From Limnoperna fortunei (taxonomy: Eukaryota > Mollusca > Bivalvia > Mytilida > Modiolidae), in assembly GCA_944474755.1 (NCBI GenBank), contig OX104119.1:45967927-46031926 (forward strand): 64,000 nucleotides of DNA, read 5' to 3'. Position 1 is the stretch's first letter, and the number at the start of each line of letters is the position of its first letter. The notes beneath the pieces were generated by a model, which saw only the letters and a list, made by a program, of their open reading frames with translations, had not been told where the DNA came from and ran no database searches. This document shows positions 35,535-47,931 of this stretch, piece by piece. The translations under genes were made by a program, and so were the position numbers.

Positions 35535-36120
35535 CATGGAAACCTCAGATAAAGGAAAGGAAACATCTGAAGTCCTTCAATTTGGGAAAATTTTGACTGT
35601 GGCTATCATTTGTGGGAAAAAGTATTGCAAATTTTGTTTAAAACCAGGAAGCAAAAATACAATTACAGCGTTTCAATGTAGGTAAGTAGGAAATATGTAT
35701 TAAGCACCAATGCTTAGAATCACAAAAGAAAAACATATTAATGAAAGAATCCTTATTCTAATTTTTGATTTTTAAAAATATTTGGTATGCACAGAGTATA
35801 AAGAACACAAATGAAAATACATGTACATACTGCTAAAAAAAAATCGATTACTGTCGAGTTAAAGTTTTGTCAAAACTTGCATGTACACATAGGCGCACAT
35901 GAACTAAAACATTCTGGTGAGAAACCTTAACATATAAAAATGTTATTATTGATCAGAACATAGTGGTGAAAAGGCTTGTATGTAATTATATATAGTCTGG
36001 TCAGTCTCAAAACATGAATGCACTCATAAAGAAACATACTGGTGAGGAATCTTCAAATATTCATGTTTCTTTGTTTCATAAATAAAACATCACAGAATCT
36101 TTGTGGTAAAGTGTTTGAAG
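35535..36120 (+). pseudogene. Decayed C2H2 zinc-finger gene relic
   Basis: The plus strand shows pieces of tandem C2H2 fingers in shifting frames: CGKKYCKFC at about 35618, FCQNLHVHIGAHELKHSGEKP-type sequence at about 35860-35925 (the inter-finger linker HSGEKP at 35910-35927 is exact), KHECTHK then HTGEE at about 36014-36042, and CGKVF at about 36100. Stops and frameshifts interrupt it. The first segment is an open stretch (ETSDKGKETSEV...AFQC) ending at a donor-like AG|GTAAGT (about 35681). These proteins bind DNA; this copy cannot. A diverged live gene is unlikely. Confidence 0.5.
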
Positions 36121-38061
36121 GCAGCTATCTAATATTGTCTTAGTGACAATAATGTAGCTCCTTTTTTCTATGAACAGAGCTACAAAGAGGTCCCATTACT
36201 CCTATTGGAGCAAAAACACTCTTGGGATTTATATGTATTTTCCGCTATTAAACTGCTATCTTTGTTTAATTTATATATTTTTATAAAGAATTTAGCACAA
36301 ACAACATTTTTTTATATTAGGCAATGGCAAATTTTACTTATTTGAAGCCACATTCACAAAAATTTTCTCCAAATCTGTTCACTGCAGTGTACATGTTTTT
36401 TTTCAGGAAAGAAAATAGATTCAGATAACTTATTTAGTGTAACAACTATTCTGTTTTATTCTCATAGATACAAGTACATACATGTATGTAAAGATGATAT
36501 AAATACTCTGTGAGATGTCACTTTCACATGATACAGTAACATGCACATATTGACCTTAATATAGATAAATATACATGTATAATATTTATATGTCATGTAC
36601 TTATAAACAAATGGGGAATATATAGGACAGAACAAAAATTACTGTGTACACAGAAAAAGTCATCAATTACACGTTTTTGTAAACAAGGTGTTAACGAGAT
36701 ACACCTTTCATCCATCAAAACGTGTATTAAAATCAGATAAGTAAACATTAACTGATTATTTAAAAGTGACTATCTTATCATTAGTAAAAAAAAGTGGTTT
36801 AATTTTGTACATTTAAACCAAATGTATTATTAAGTTCTTTCAGATTTGACATGTACAAATGCTTATATGTATATACTAGAATATGTCAGCATTCTGACTA
36901 TGAACCTGTAAAGCTATTTCTAGAGCAATTTAATACATTTCTAATACTGTTTTCAAAATTGACAAAATCACAGGAAAAGTTCAAATGAACATTCAAGACC
37001 TATTTCATACCAGAAACTAGTTATAAAATATTGGATTTAAGAGTATTTGAACAATCTGGGCCTTTATACAGTGTGTGAAACAAAAAAAAGAAACCTTATA
37101 GACAATTGGGTTATATCTTAGTTATGAATGAAGTAGCCCAGGCCAAATAATCAGACACCCAAGTTGAGGTGCAACTTACATGTAACTGGGCACTATACAT
37201 AGCTTGCCAGGCAAAAATACAAGTCAACCCTGGGGTAAATGCTGTAAAATTCTGAATTCTCCACATTTCTTGGCACATATTTTGAGTGTTTTATCTGCCA
37301 TTTTTTGTAGAATAATTGGTTAATTTTACAACCCAAGAAATATAAAATGCACAAGTTGTTGAATTGAATGTGAATGAGACAACAATCCAAGTAGGTCAAG
37401 TTGAGGAAAATACACAGAAATATTTTTGTTTGAATATTTTCCTGTAAAATCATGATGGGAGTTCATGTACTAGTATATTATAATACATTTCTGCAATGAA
37501 GGTTTAAAACACCAGATACATTTATGTTTTAATTTGTGCATTTTACCTGATCCAATTATATTTGGACATAAAATTCACTTTGTGGTAGCAAGCACATTAT
37601 TACTTGTTTCAAAAACTGTTACATGCACAATATGCCAACACCATTAACTAGAGTCAGTAAAATAAATATTTTTCCGTAACTTGAGATAATTTGAAGTTAT
37701 ACAGTCTTTGTGTATCAACACTTGTATTTTTATACACTTGTCTCATGAATATTTATATCACATTTACCGATTGTTTTCAAATCTGAATTAAAGTTTTAAA
37801 TGGTTACTTCTAAGTTGAAAAGCTACATGGACAATCAATTTCTTGATGAGGCCCTTGAAACAACAGACAATTTTTAACCGAAAACAAGCATCACAATTAA
37901 TTGCGAACCACATCAAATATTATGATATAAAAATCGGTCAGTGGACAGACCATGTTAAAAATCCATAACAGTGTAAATTCAATGAAAAAATTATAAAAAT
38001 AGAGAAGAAATTGTAATCATGGTAATGATTGATATCTATTTGTACATTTTTTGTACATCAT
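36121..38061. other. Non-coding stretch
   Basis: A short motif, gagctacaaagaggtcccattac (36176-36198), recurs at 39209-39231 and marks an unnamed dispersed repeat. Otherwise AT-rich with nothing recognised. Confidence 0.45.
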
Positions 38062-38065
38062 TTAA

Positions 38066-38332
38066 GGTATCCGGACCACAATTGACCACGTGATCATAAT
38101 TGGTGTCCCGGATGGCCATTGTTTTTCAATGGAGCAGACCTCGGTAATGTTCGGCAAACATCGGATATACTATTTGAGCAACTAAATTTTTTTCCGCAAA
38201 ATTGTGAACATTGACTCAAGTTATATAATAAATTTTACTTATCATTAATTAGCAATACATTGATTTAATAAATCTGTATTTCTTGGTCGACAAATAAAAT
38301 TAAACGGTAACTTCAATTGTGGGTCGGATACC
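38066..38332 (-). mobile_element. TTAA-flanked MITE, copy 2
   Basis: The ends are ggtatccggaccacaattga and (complement) ggtatccgacccacaattga, bordered by TTAA at 38062-38065 and 38333-38336. The terminal repeats are 20 bp with one or two differences. TTAA duplication is typical of piggyBac/Kolobok-type mobilisation. It is inverted relative to 28591-28862. Confidence 0.82.
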
Positions 38333-38336
38333 TTAA

Positions 38337-39504
38337 GGATTTTTTTTTTTATTTTTATTTTACTTCACAAATTACAGTTATTAAAACCTTCATATATAAC
38401 AAGAAGACTGAAAAGATTTTAAGTTGGAAATATACTTTATCCCGGAATAATTTAAACAGCTTGCATCATTCAAATTAATTTTTAAAGATAATGTACATTT
38501 GTATGTCTCCCATTGCATAATCTGTTTGGCTTTTATGTCTTTGTATTGTATTTCTTCAACAATCCTCAAACATGAAAGGTAAGCCCCATGTACTATAAGT
38601 ATAATATTGTAAGAACGTTTGGACAAGTGAATGTTAACTTCGGACAAGTCAACAGTTTACACAACCTGTCCAAAAGGACAAGTTAATAAAATTAATGTTT
38701 AGCCCTAAGCATTTAATCAAGTATATGTATGTTCACTGTCATGCAGATGCAGCACAGGATGCATAAACGGGTCAACACTTTGGTACAATGAGCTACATTT
38801 TTTAAAGAACCAAATTATCGCAAAATCTGGTTTTTTTCTAAACTAGAATGAAACTAACTGTAATAGAACAGCAAAATTTCATTAATGCTTTGATTTTCAT
38901 ACACAGTAATCAGAGCATTTAACTCAGCTACATATTATAATGAAATCACCCTAAGGCTATCTTCTAAATGACCTTTGACATCTGTATTTATTTAATTGCT
39001 TGTTACACATGTGGAATGATTGGGTTATAAATGACAATATAATTTTAAGTATAGATTTTTGTTAGAGCCAAACAAATATTCTTATAACATACATTTGCGA
39101 TTAAAGCAACATTTTACAATAATAAAGTCAAAGATTGTACATGTAAATTGTAAGTTTTCATTTTGATAGGGTGCTACAATAAAGTAGTTTTGTTTTTTTT
39201 ATGGACGAAGCTACAAAGAGGTCCCATTACCTGTACTGGAGCAATTTTGTCTGTTTGCAAAACTTGGTCACTATCATTTGGGCAGATGTGTCATGACTTA
39301 TCCAATTTCCAATGAACGTAATGAAAACAAGAACTAGTATAAAAAGTAAGACCTCCTTTAGAATCACAGATGGCTAAATCACACTAAAAGATTTCTGTAG
39401 CATAAGTCAAGGATGATTGTTACACGTTAATAACAGAGGCTTTGTATGAAGTCTTGACATGTTGTAATGGAAAAAAATTGCAATGGATTTTTGTGACAAA
39501 AGGG
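38337..39504. other. Non-coding stretch
   Basis: Nothing recognised other than the second copy of the gagctacaaagaggtccc motif family at about 39205-39250. Confidence 0.45.
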
Positions 39505-41755
39505 TACACTACAGCCAAAAAGGATTACGTCAAGTCCGTGAGTCCATGACGGACAATGATTATAGTACGCGGACATTCCTGATGGACAGAAGTTCATCAT
39601 TCGCGGACACTTCAGATATGATGTCCCCAATATGGATCCGTGAATTCTTCCACATGTCCGCGAATGTAAACGTAATTGTCATGGACTGAATTTGATAAAT
39701 ACTTTATAGTTTATTGTTCCTATCATTAAACCATTCAGTTGTGTATTAATTCTTGATAGATCATCAGTAAAAACATGTGCAAGAAGGATACTATATTAAT
39801 TATTTTACATAATAAATATTTTCATATTAATTAGTAAAAAAGGGGTAACAAAAAACAGGTATAGTAAACTTTTATACAATAAAGGTGTGTTTAAACTCTT
39901 ATAATATAATCAGTAGGTGTTAATAAAACGCTGGTGTAAAACACCTTTCAGTATGGTGCCCAGAGGAATTGGGATACTTGTCGTCCACTGGATGCAAAAT
40001 AGAACGGTCCATTGATCAAGGAACACCTGCGATTTTATTGTGGGGTCAACTCATATAGGTGTGTATAAATGTGTGTAAGAGTTGAAAGGTATGAATTACG
40101 GTAAATTTCATAATTATAATAACAAAATTTCCTGCTGGCTTCCTGTTCCTGTGGCTGATGTTAATTGATGAAGGTAACCAACATGTGGACTTTCCGTGTA
40201 ATTAAAATAATACACCGACCGGAAAGTTGTATTGTCTCAAACGATTTTTTCCCCACACATTTCAAAACTTTGGCCATCGTAGGTTTAGTGCAATATTGTT
40301 AAAAACACATTCACTTTTAAAATTTTGTTAAGGAATTTTGTACAATTATTTGCAACCTCGAATTTTGATGTCGTCACCCGGAGACACGTGTCACTCAGGG
40401 GCCGCGCTGGGCTTCGCCAATGTCGCCAATTGCGATTTTTTTTTTCATTTGGCGACAAAATATTGCGTCTGGCGATTTTTTGGCGCCAAGGTTTTATAGT
40501 GTTAAACGATGCATACACATTTTAAATTTATCGGTAATCGGCGATTGCATCATTAAAGATCCTCTGTCGGCTTCTTTGGTCGTAAATACACGTGTATTGT
40601 GTAGTATCCAGTGACACGTGTGTTATTTGGAGTTATTAAACGGAAATCGGCAATAAATGAATCAACAAAGTTGTCAGATGAAATTGAAAAGCAGCTTTAC
40701 CTGCATCACATTTGAGAGACGTGTAATAAAAACAATTGATGCTCCCGCTGTTAATTAATTTATAAAAATAACAAAACAAACATATTTTTGTAATAATTTT
40801 TTTTTATAATGTAGTTAATAAAATACAGGTACGAAAACTGACGTCGTTGTTGAGTGATTTCCGGACCGGATGTCCGTCTTCATTTCGTAATTAGAAAACT
40901 CGTACGCATGCGTAGTTCTATTTTCAGTATTTCCGGTTTTATGTTCATTCACGGGAATAGATGTTTCTAATAAATTACTGTAAAATTTTGGTTTTCTGCC
41001 AACAAGAAATCACTCGCACATCTTTTCATGATTAAAATACAATAAGTGTACGGGCTGCTTGAAACCAAACTTTTGAAAAATTAAATAAGAGTCCGGTAAA
41101 CTTGGATTTCGTCCGACGTTACAGAATGTCACACATGTTAAACAATTTGGCCATGTCGTATAGTGATCTAGTGATTTCTACGATGGCGACACTTTTACAA
41201 AACTGGCGACGGAAAATTGCAGTTGGCGATTTTTTTGGCGCCAGCTTTTTAGAAGCCAGAGCAGCCCCTGGTCACTTCTAGGTTTTTGCTCCTCCCATTA
41301 ATTGAGTGATTCCCGCCTCACCTATTGATTTTTTGGTAATAGGTGTGTTAGTTTTGGCCTATCTGTCCATTACTCTAATCTCATTAGGTCTTCAAAGAGA
41401 CCAATAATTGACACATAATTTCTCACTCCGTGCATGTCCGACTGTTATAGAATTTACACAACAATAGAATCTGTTGAATGAACAATTATGTAAAACGAAT
41501 AAAGACGTCTGAGTGACGAGGTTTAAAAAATGTTACTGCCTTTCTGCAACAAATACTCATTATGAATTTCTGCAGTTACAACATATGCCTTGTACAAGTA
41601 CCGTGTTTATCACAGCAATACCGCGAAGTCCATGAATAGACGATTCTGCAGTCATTTTGGTCATGGAACGTTCACGGACAATTATCACTCAAAAAAATGA
41701 TTGCCGTGTCACGTTTTTCTGCGGACTTTGCGGAATCCATCTTGGCTGCAGTGTA
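39505..41755. mobile_element. 2.25-kb DNA transposon relic with CACT(A/G)CAGCC ends
   Basis: The left end tacactacagccaaaaagga and the complement of the right end tacactgcagccaagatgga form inverted repeats. The inner sequence of both arms is rich in tccgtgagtccatgacgg and gcggaca-type short motifs. If TA is the target duplication, the element proper starts CACT. No transposase ORF remains. It is interrupted by the CAGGG-ended element at 40396-41270. Confidence 0.62.
40396..41270 (+). mobile_element. CAGGG-ended family A element, copy 1 (875 bp)
   Basis: The ends are caggggccgcgctgggcttc and (complement) caggggctgctctggcttct, flanked by the 6-bp repeat gtcact on both sides. Inner parts hold repeated ggcgacaaaat and ggcgccaa motifs. 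The same element lies inverted at 53479-54333. hAT-type elements have CAGNG ends, but their usual target duplication is 8 bp, so the superfamily is uncertain. Confidence 0.82.
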
Positions 41756-43121
41756 TCTTCAGCCAGAAAAACATCCTAATTTATACATATCCACAGACAC
41801 CTTTGTAGTAATTATATAGGCTTGCCTACTTTTAAAAATTTATTTCTGGTAATTTTGCTAACAAATCGGCTTCATTTTCTGGTAATTATCAAAATAAAAA
41901 GTTACAAATGTAACTCAAATTGGTACAATTTAAAACAATATTTGAATGCAAGCAACCAAACTGGACACAAGAGTGGTCACTTTAACTACAAAACACCTCA
42001 TCATTACCAATTTTATATCTATGCACTGTGCACTATTCTTAAAATATAACTGTTCCATCCAAAACTAAATAGTCAAAATATTTTCTGGAAGGGTGTGTCA
42101 GAAAATGGTGTTTAAGTTACAAACATGTAAACATAAAATGATCAAGTTCGAGTTCTTATGGTATGAATAAATTTCAGTATTTCTAGCTTTACAATTAATA
42201 CGAGCAAAATAAAGCATTCCAATTTCTTTCATGCGTATTGTAAAAACTGAATTAGTTTACAATATACTATATAGTAACTGGTGAGCTGAATGGGTTGTCA
42301 GAACCCGGCAAATGTCATTTAACTTTTTCGTACATTTTTTTTATATCACGCGTTATTGTAATATTTAATGCAAATCATGCGCTTACCTTTAAATAAAAAT
42401 ATCAAGATTTCGCGGTAATATCATTGATTGCAAAATCACTTCATAAACACTAAGTTTCAAACATTTAAATTGTTCAAGTCAACAAAGTGGAAATGGCCAA
42501 GGTTTGTTGCATTCTGGGAAGTAATTCGGTTTATATATTTTCCACTTAATATTAATGATTCGATACTAAATAAAGCGGGATAACTCTTGGTCATTATAGA
42601 CAATATAGCTTTGTAAATCTCGGTACCATGTATTCATATTGGCATGAAGTAAAGTATGTACTAAATCCAGCTTGTTTTATTTTCTCTAGAAAATTCAACT
42701 GTGATTTGATGCGAATACAAATGACAATGAAATCAAATGCACATATGCAAAAATTAGCGAATGCAAATTTGAAACTCTCGATTTGTCACACTTTCATATG
42801 GAAAACTTCGTCCCATTATATTTTTGTCAGTTTACTTGTTATGATCATTGTAGCAAGATTATACGTATGGTGGAGATAAATCAATGCATTGAGATGGATA
42901 CAATTTTAAGGACTATGAATTTTTGACATGTATATAATGTTTAACTGTCCACCCAGCTATATTTCAGAAATATTAGTAGTAAAGTTAAAATCTCGTAAAA
43001 TCTGACAAAAAACATAAACCTAAACGTGACCAGTGAGCATGGAAAAATAAAAACGCAGTTGTAGCTGTGGTAATATATAGTAGGCGAAAAAAAAACGCAA
43101 TTTAATCTGGGACTAGTATAA
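41756..43121. other. Non-coding stretch with a possible promoter motif
   Basis: It contains ttgcattctgggaagta (42510-42526, minus strand tacttcccagaatgcaa). A plus-strand 83-codon ORF at 42628-42879 with a hydrophobic C-terminal segment is not recognised and may be chance. Confidence 0.4.
42510..42526 (-). promoter_or_regulatory. ZNF143/SBS-like promoter motif
   Basis: The minus-strand TACTTCCCAGAATGCA closely resembles the ACTACAATTCCCAGAATGC motif found near metazoan transcription starts. It lies 8 kb upstream of the Ral start codon and could mark its promoter. One motif only. Confidence 0.25.
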
Positions 43122-43365
43122 GGGGTCGTCCATAATTGTCAACCATTTTCACAAGTGTGCAAAAAGCACACTTTTCGAGACCCCGCACCCCCCATCAAAA
43201 AGTGTACATCAACCATTAAACTAATAGAAAATTTGAACTCCACGGAAACGAAAAATTCTGAAGATAAAAAAAAAGTGTACGCAAAAATGTCAAAATTTTT
43301 AACCCCCTCCCTCAAGTGTGCGGTTTGCACACTTATGAAAATGGTTGACAATTATGGACGACCCC
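43122..43365. mobile_element. Harbinger-type MITE with TAA target duplication
   Basis: The terminal inverted repeats are about 40 bp: ggggtcgtccataattgtca, caaccattttca and aagtgtgc on both ends, nearly perfect. TAA flanks both sides (43119-43121, 43366-43368). A 3-bp TWA duplication is typical of PIF/Harbinger. The two ORFs across it are incidental. Confidence 0.85.
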
Positions 43366-43955
43366 TAACTGATTTATAGGTTCCTTATTTATATATACAT
43401 ACGTCATAGTATTGTGATAATATATCTATCTAGAAGGAATAATCGTACACTCGCTTTTTTTCACAATACTAACATAGGATTATAAAGGCAGTAAAATTCG
43501 GCCTAATATCCAGCGGATTTCTGCGCATCAGAAATACAGGGCTAATACCAAATATTCATATAAATACTGTCAAAATCTCTATATAGGTATATATATACAT
43601 ATACAACAGAGACATTTATAACAAATAAACTATATGTCTTTTACGGTAATTCAGGATAATTTTTTTTCATATATGGCACGCAAGATAATTTATAAACATG
43701 GAAAAAAGTATGGCAACACCAAATAAAAAATGAAATAAAAGACTTCAATTTTGAATTTCAATGCAAAGGTACGATTTTATCGATTATTTACGCGCGGAAA
43801 GTTGTTTATCGTCTGTTATATCGTGTAGTCAACTTGAACGTGCATAATTTCACTCGGATATGAAATATGCCATTTTCATGCTTTATGTAATCTTGTCTGT
43901 CGCAATGATGAAACGAGTATACCACATTTGTAAAATTTTATGTTCGATAGCAAAT
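43366..43955. other. Non-coding stretch
   Basis: AT-rich; it may include the left part of the dead Tc1 element that follows, but no terminal repeat could be fixed. Confidence 0.35.
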
Positions 43956-44375
43956 TATTGGGAAGAGAGATGCAAAATTATCACCCTCAGACAAATTGCC
44001 GAGTTCGGGTATATGGTGGCAACTAAACATTCCGTTTGATGGTGGCTCAGTAATGGTTTGTGGATATAGGTCATATGACTTTAAAAGTTTGGCCTCGTAA
44101 TTTGGATGCGCAAAGGAACCGGTATAATAATCTGGAAACGAATGTGGTTGACTCATTAGATCACTATACGGACAGGACTTTTATTTATAAGGGACAACAA
44201 CGGCAGACCGCGTTGTGCTCGCGTTGTGAAGGTTTATTTGCGTGACGATTTGGTGGACCATGGACAGCAAGAAGTCCAGACTTGAACCCAATTAAGCATA
44301 TCTGCGGCATCATCGTGTGCGAGAACGAAGGCCTCCAGTACAGACATTAGATACCAGACATTACAAAAGGAATGA
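43956..44375 (+). pseudogene. Dead Tc1-type transposase fragment
   Basis: The plus strand in broken frames shows NIPFDGGSVMVCGYRSYDF (for the usual GGSVMVWGGIS), then LDHYTDRTFIYKGQQRQTAL (for the FQQDNARPHTA region), then RFGGPWTARSPDLNPIKHI followed by RERRPPVQTLD. The WTARSPDLNPI block is the hallmark of Tc1/mariner DDE transposases. The Asp-Asn-Ala motif is mutated and frameshifts and stops are present. Confidence 0.8.
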
Positions 44376-45400
44376 CAATTGACACAACACTTTAGACACA
44401 AACAATATTTTAAAACTATGAAATTGATATTTACAACACTGAAGATGTTTCTGGCATACATACAAAATTTAAAGAAGAACAAAATATAAATGGCACAATG
44501 ATCGTCCTGATAGTTTGCTTAAAATGAGAATAAAAAGTCAATTATTTTATTCTTACATTTTAACGGTATATTTTATAATTACAGATGATTCAATGACCAC
44601 TAAAATTGAAAATTATACTTATGTAGAACAGTTATGAAAAGCAAGCTTAAACTGGTAAAAAAATGACTACTGTTCTGTGGAATCCAATATTGACCGTGAT
44701 TTTAACCTGTTTTTATGTAATTTTAACAGTGTTGCAATTTATCGTGACCAGAAAGTTGTTTTTAGACCAATGAAAAATATGTAAAATTCTATTCATGTAA
44801 TAAACAATTATAACCTTTTGTAGAGGTCGATATAAGTTTTAATACGTGATAGAAAAAGGTATTAATATTGACCAACGCTGAAGGAATCAGAGAATGTGTT
44901 TATTTTTTGTACAGTTGACATTTGCCATGAAATATTTATTTCTGGTCTGAAATTTGTCTCATTAACATATTTACCGTTACATTTCTTACTTTTAAATTTT
45001 ACAGGTATTTTGTTTTAAGTATATCATAATTATAACCAACAACAACAAATCGAAAAAAAACCAACGTGATAGAAAAAGGTAGTCAATATTGATTTTAATA
45101 AAAAAAATATCAGAGTAAAAAAGGGGATCGTGTAAATATTGAGTTTTGGCTGGTTTTAACCAACAGAAATAATTTTAAAAATTCATTATGTAATAAACAT
45201 TTAATTGGTCAAAAAAAATTTACGGCCCAATGCAAAATTTTTTTTAACAAAAACCTCTAGAAAATCGGAAATCCGTACTGATGGTTTTTCGCTCTATCAA
45301 CTAATATTTTTCTTAATATTGAGAAATATATAAAAAACACAGACAAAAGATTTTAGGATTTCCTCAACAGAACATGCAACAAAAGAAATTGAAAATTATT
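44376..45400. other. Non-coding stretch
   Basis: AT-rich, with repeated short phrases (acgtgatagaaaaaggta at about 44845 and 45065; caatattga). No gene was seen. Confidence 0.4.
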
Positions 45401-45600
<200 letters not shown>

Positions 45601-45849
45601 ATTTTGAAAATGATTTCTATTGGTTAAGACCAGCGGAAATCCCCAACCGTATATTCTATTGTTTGATTAAAATCAATATTGACTATCACGTTGTTGACAG
45701 GTGTTTTGATTTTTGCTGTAGTTGTTGGTTATATATAATGATAATAAATTAATACTGTATTAATTTACTTTTAACAAAAGGACTGGGGCCATTCTGGGAC
45801 GGTTCAAAGTGCTCAACCCACAAAGCAGACCAACGCGTCCCCGGATGGC

Positions 45850-45928
45850 CATCCTCACAAGTCAATGTTTCTGTTTCAACATGCGTCCACGAAACATGTG
45901 GAAACAGAAACACTGACTTGTGAGGATG
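45850..45928. other. Long hairpin (34-bp stem)
   Basis: Left arm catcctcacaagtcaatgtt-tctgtttcaacatg; right arm its complement with two mismatches; an 11-nt loop (cgtccacgaaa). Confidence 0.8.
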
Positions 45929-45929
45929 C

Positions 45930-46290
45930 CGGATGGCTGATAGGGGAGACCCTCTCGTTGGGGGTTGTCAGGTCATAATACGGAAAGCTGCATGGCCGCA
46001 GACCATAGTTGGTAACGTGTTTGATAGAGTGCCACGCTCCTTGCACGATAAAGATCCCTTGTATATATATTTCGAAAAAGAGTATAGGCTCATTGTAGCC
46101 GCTAACAAAAGGCTAAAATCTTCGACCCTACCCAATACTCCGAACTTTTCCAGTGGCTGTCGAAACTTTGTTCCCGATGTCCTATCCCACTCCTTTTTCA
46201 ATGATGTATTGTTTGTTAACTTGTTCCCGTCCTGAATATAGCTGAAATACTGCTCGCTGGACGTAAAGCAAACATCCAATCAATCAATTA
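45930..46290 (+). repeat. Second retroelement family, ATCA-tailed
   Basis: A GC-richer block ending atagctgaaatactgctcgc, then gtaaagcaaacatccaat and ATCA repeats. The same tail is at 58-122. It may be a SINE or a LINE 3' end. The 100-codon ORF here lacks any recognised motif. Confidence 0.5.
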
Positions 46291-46429
46291 ACAAAAGGAT
46301 AAATATGAAACAACCATCAATGCAGATATATACATTTCATCTCATAAATATATATTTCATGACAAATTTCAATGAGACAACAAATAACCTTTTTCCCTGA
46401 TTATTATATAAAAAAAACCAATTAATTCA

Positions 46430-47240
46430 TTTGTTTCAGGACTTCAATTAAAGCTCTCGTATACAATCGAGAACAGAGACGAAGAGAATACATACCAGTA
46501 AAATCAGGTATCCACAAGGCTCTGTCTTGGGGCCAAGTTCATTCCTTTTCTTCATAAACGATATTCCAAATGGACTAAAATCTGCCTTACGTTTATTCAT
46601 AGATGACACTATATTGCTTACATGGACGCAAACTAGAACATGTAGACAAAGCCAAATATCTAGGGGTTACTATCCAATCTGATATAAAATGGGATAGTCA
46701 CATAAATAAATAGCATCACCAACAAAGCAAATAAGACTCTTGGCTTCTCACGTAGAAACATCAACGTAAATTCCTTTACAGTAAAAGAACAAGCATACAC
46801 GTTTCTTGTAAGACCATCACTAGAGTATGATTTTCTGTATGGGACCCTATAACAAAATAGAAGAAGAACAACGAAGAGCTGCTGGGTACGTTACAAGCCG
46901 CGCTGTCACAACACCTCTAGCGATAATAACATGATGCAACATGGCGTAGCCTAGCAGACTGACATCAGTCAGAACTGACAGAACTGACATCATGTACAAA
47001 ATTGCAAATGGATTAGTAGCTATCCCAAACACAGACAGACTAATACCACCATTAAGAAAATCCAGGAACATGCATTCACTCTCCTTCCAAATTCAACAAA
47101 CACGCCTTGTATTATGCCAGTAGTCATTCTTTCCCTCTATACTATACGAGGTTTGAACAATATTGAACTGAGCACTGTTATGAGCGACTCTGTTGAGTCA
47201 TTCAAAACAGCTGTTTCGGCTATCATCTAGCTAATAAAAC
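46430..47240 (+). pseudogene. Dead non-LTR retrotransposon reverse transcriptase (C-terminal part)
   Basis: The plus-strand broken frames read SGIHKALSWGQVHSFFFIND (from the G-PQGSVLGP--F--YIND motif), RLFIDDTILLT (catalytic F-DD box), KYLGVTIQSDIKWDSHI, NKTLGFSRRN and TFLVRPSLEYD, then a C-terminal SVESFKTAV. This order is standard for Jockey/CR1-like elements of marine invertebrates. The deletion after the DD box and several stops make it inactive. Confidence 0.85.
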
Positions 47241-47407
47241 ATAACCCTATATAATTTTATTTGTAAATATTTAAAAATGTTTTTAAAAAATCCCGTTTAA
47301 ATTTATGCTGCTTGTGCCTAGCGCACAGTACCACAAATTCGCAGAATCTTCAATGTTTTGAAGGCGGCCAATCAAGAAACAAGAGAAATGTTAAATCTCT
47401 CTGGTTG
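47241..47407. other. Spacer between retrotransposon relic and foldback element
   Basis: No feature; the last 9 bases (ctctggttg, 47399-47407) are the left target duplication of the next element. Confidence 0.5.
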
Positions 47408-47931
47408 GGTATCCTAACGACTCGCCCCACTCTCGAGTCGCCCCATATTAATAACGATTCGCCCCACTCAATAACGACTCGCCCCACATATATATATGTA
47501 AAATATATCAATTTATAATATTTATTTATGAATTAATACTTTATAATATAAATAAAGATATTGATAGTATAAATTTTAAAATTTGCATATATTTTACTGC
47601 CAGGTGTTTTAATAGGCGGTGGATCTCTTGACATTAAAGTTAACTAATGTCCACTTCTTTAATTAATTATATGATAATTATATTATAATTGAATGTTTGC
47701 TTGTTTACAATCGTGATTAAATTTGATAGGATTAGGAATAAAATATATGAAAATTTAAAAATCTATTATATACATTTAATAAAATATATTTTAAAATATT
47801 ACCTTAATAAACTTATAGTATATATTTTACATATGGGGCGAATCGTTATTAAATGTGAGCCGACTCGTTATTAATATGGGGCGAATCGTGATGAATGGCG
47901 ACTCGAGAGTGGGGCGAGAAGTTATATAACC
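47408..47931. mobile_element. Mutator-like foldback element, 9-bp target duplication
   Basis: It is flanked by ctctggttg at 47399-47407 and 47932-47940. Both arms, about 100 bp each, carry cgccccactctcgagtcgcc and three spaced attaataacgaYtcgcccca-type modules (Y = c or t). The core is AT-rich. A 9-bp target duplication with long inverted repeats fits MULE-type elements. No ORF. Confidence 0.87.

Noticed and set aside
42628..42879. 83-codon ORF with a hydrophobic C-terminal segment (tail-anchored protein)
   Set aside because: No family is recognised and the composition is typical of AT-rich non-coding DNA; kept only as a note.
45933..46235. 100-codon ORF
   Set aside because: It lies in a dispersed ATCA-tailed repeat; the opposite strand is equally open, and no domain was seen.
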